A stretch of DNA of 64,000 nt, taken from the NCBI RefSeq assembly GCF_014489115.1, contig NZ_JACTAH010000002.1, forward strand, positions 310,001-374,000, read 5' to 3'. The DNA comes from Thauera sedimentorum (lineage in GTDB: Bacteria; Pseudomonadota; Gammaproteobacteria; Burkholderiales; Rhodocyclaceae). The translations under genes and the position numbers were made by a program. The notes below the pieces were generated by a model. That model was given only the letters and a program-made list of their open reading frames with translations, was not told the origin of the DNA and searched no databases. This document shows, piece by piece, positions 63,106-64,000 of the stretch (position 1 is the first letter of the stretch; each line of letters begins with the position of its first letter).

Positions 63106-64000
63106 TCAGGCGCGCAGCAGGCCCTCGCGGCCGCCGAGCCAGCGTGCCATCAGCGCGGCGGCGGCCGGTGGATCCTCGCGCAGCAGGGTTTCGGCCGCAT
63201 CCCGCGCGGCCTCCAGCAGATCGGCGTCGCTCTCCAGGTCCGCGTAGCGCAACAAGGGCAGGCCGCTCTGGCGCGCGCCGACGAACTCGCCCGGACCGCG
63301 GATGTGCAGGTCCTCGCGGGCGATGGCGAAGCCGTCGCTGTTCTCGAAGATCACCTTCAGCCGGGCGCGGCCGGTCTGCGACAGCGGCTGGGCGTAGAGC
63401 AGGATGCACACCGACTCCGCGGTGCCGCGCCCCACCCGGCCGCGCAGCTGATGCAGCTGGGCGAGACCGAAGCGTTCGGCGTGTTCGATCACCATCAGGC
63501 TGGCGTTGGGCACGTCCACGCCGACCTCGATCACCGTGGTGGCGACCAGCAGGTGCAGCTCGCCGGCGGCGAAGGCCGCCATGGTGGCGGATTTCTCCGC
63601 CGGCTTGAGGCGCCCGTGCACCAGGCCGATACGCAGCTCCGGCAGGGCCTCGCACAAGGTGGCGTAGGTGTCCTGCGCGGTCTGCAGCTGCAGCGCCTCG
63701 GATTCCTCGATCAGCGGGCACACCCAGTAGGCCTGGCGGCCGGCCAGGCAGCCGTCGCGCACCCGGGCGACGACCTCCTCGCGGCGCGCATCCGACACCA
63801 GCTTGGTGAGCACCGGGCTGCGCCCGGGCGGCAGTTCGTCGAGCACCGAGACGTCGAGATCGGCGTAATGGCTCATCGCCAGCGTGCGCGGGATCGGCGT
63901 GGCGGACATCATCAGCAGGTGGGGGCTCATCGCCCCCGCCCCACCTTTCTCACGCAACGCGAGACGCTGGCGCACGCCGAAGCGGTGCTGCTCGTCCACC
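63106..64000 (-). CDS. recG: ATP-dependent DNA helicase RecG, N-terminal part outside window
   Basis: Branch-migrating helicase of recombination and fork rescue. Only about 298 C-terminal residues are present; the frame runs off the right edge. The DEQH box is the first thing seen ([12 protein letters not shown]), followed by [20 protein letters not shown], the helicase C-terminal [31 protein letters not shown] and the wedge-proximal [20 protein letters not shown]. Residues before the DEQH box and the start are not in the window. Confidence 0.96.
   Translation of the reverse strand, partial: VDEQHRFGVRQRLALREKGGAGAMSPHLLMMSATPIPRTLAMSHYADLDVSVLDELPPGRSPVLTKLVSDARREEVVARVRDGCLAGRQAYWVCPLIEESEALQLQTAQDTYATLCEALPELRIGLVHGRLKPAEKSATMAAFAAGELHLLVATTVIEVGVDVPNASLMVIEHAERFGLAQLHQLRGRVGRGTAESVCILLYAQPLSQTGRARLKVIFENSDGFAIAREDLHIRGPGEFVGARQSGLPLLRYADLESDADLLEAARDAAETLLREDPPAAAALMARWLGGREGLLRA

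Overview
The window is 64 kb of high-GC chromosomal DNA from a Gram-negative bacterium. Gene content and order fit a betaproteobacterium of the Rhodocyclales, Azoarcus/Thauera-like (inference). Pointers are the pilMNOPQ-aroKB-dgt-gltBD string, the cyaY / lptM-lysA arrangement, the ubiC-ubiA pair, a stand-alone malonyl-CoA decarboxylase, and many signalling proteins with PAS, GGDEF, EAL, HD-GYP or Cache domains. No rRNA, tRNA, CRISPR array, prophage or insertion sequence was seen. Both ends cut a gene: a zinc-binding ABC-transporter protein on the left and recG on the right.

Layout. 1-9 kb: znuA-type gene, LysE exporter, ChaN-like lipoprotein convergent with ilvD, an HD-GYP c-di-GMP phosphodiesterase divergent from yceH, then lgt. 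9-12 kb: a NarL-type two-component system (PAS-PAS histidine kinase plus response regulator) followed by a small degenerate receiver gene with a perfect dyad in front of it. 12-17.7 kb: malonyl-CoA decarboxylase, then a coupled three-gene cassette (GGDEF-EAL membrane protein, outer-membrane porin-like protein, PstS-like periplasmic protein) that looks like an envelope-to-c-di-GMP module. 17.7-27 kb is accessory metabolism: YicG-type membrane protein, nitronate monooxygenase with a PsrA-type operator, LivH/LivM/substrate-binding protein without ATPases, a DUF924 protein, a divergent LysR/NAD(P)-binding pair and an AidB-type acyl-CoA dehydrogenase. Two 23-bp-armed REP-like hairpins lie here.

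27-43 kb: glmU-glmS (UDP-GlcNAc supply), a MaoC-phosphotransacetylase fusion with ackA, a TauE-type exporter, gltBD (glutamate synthase) and aroK-aroB-dgt. 43-51 kb: pilM-N-O-P-Q for the type IV pilus, tightly overlapping, divergent from mrcA (PBP1A). 51-57 kb: cyaY, lptM-lysA, a conserved hypothetical with rfbD-rfbB, and a PBP4-type carboxypeptidase. 56-64 kb: ubiD, an Ig-domain lipoprotein, pyrF, an AT-richer orphan exported protein, ubiA-ubiC and recG.

Most genes form short operons whose stop and start codons overlap as ATGA, implying translational coupling. Envelope assembly recurs (lgt, glmSU, mrcA, dacB, lysA, rfbBD, pil), as do quinone synthesis (ubiACD) and acyl-CoA or acetate metabolism. 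The best candidates for something undescribed are the 13.6-17.7 kb c-di-GMP/porin/PstS-like cassette, the two-component system with its pseudo-receiver, and the orphan exported protein at 60.7 kb.
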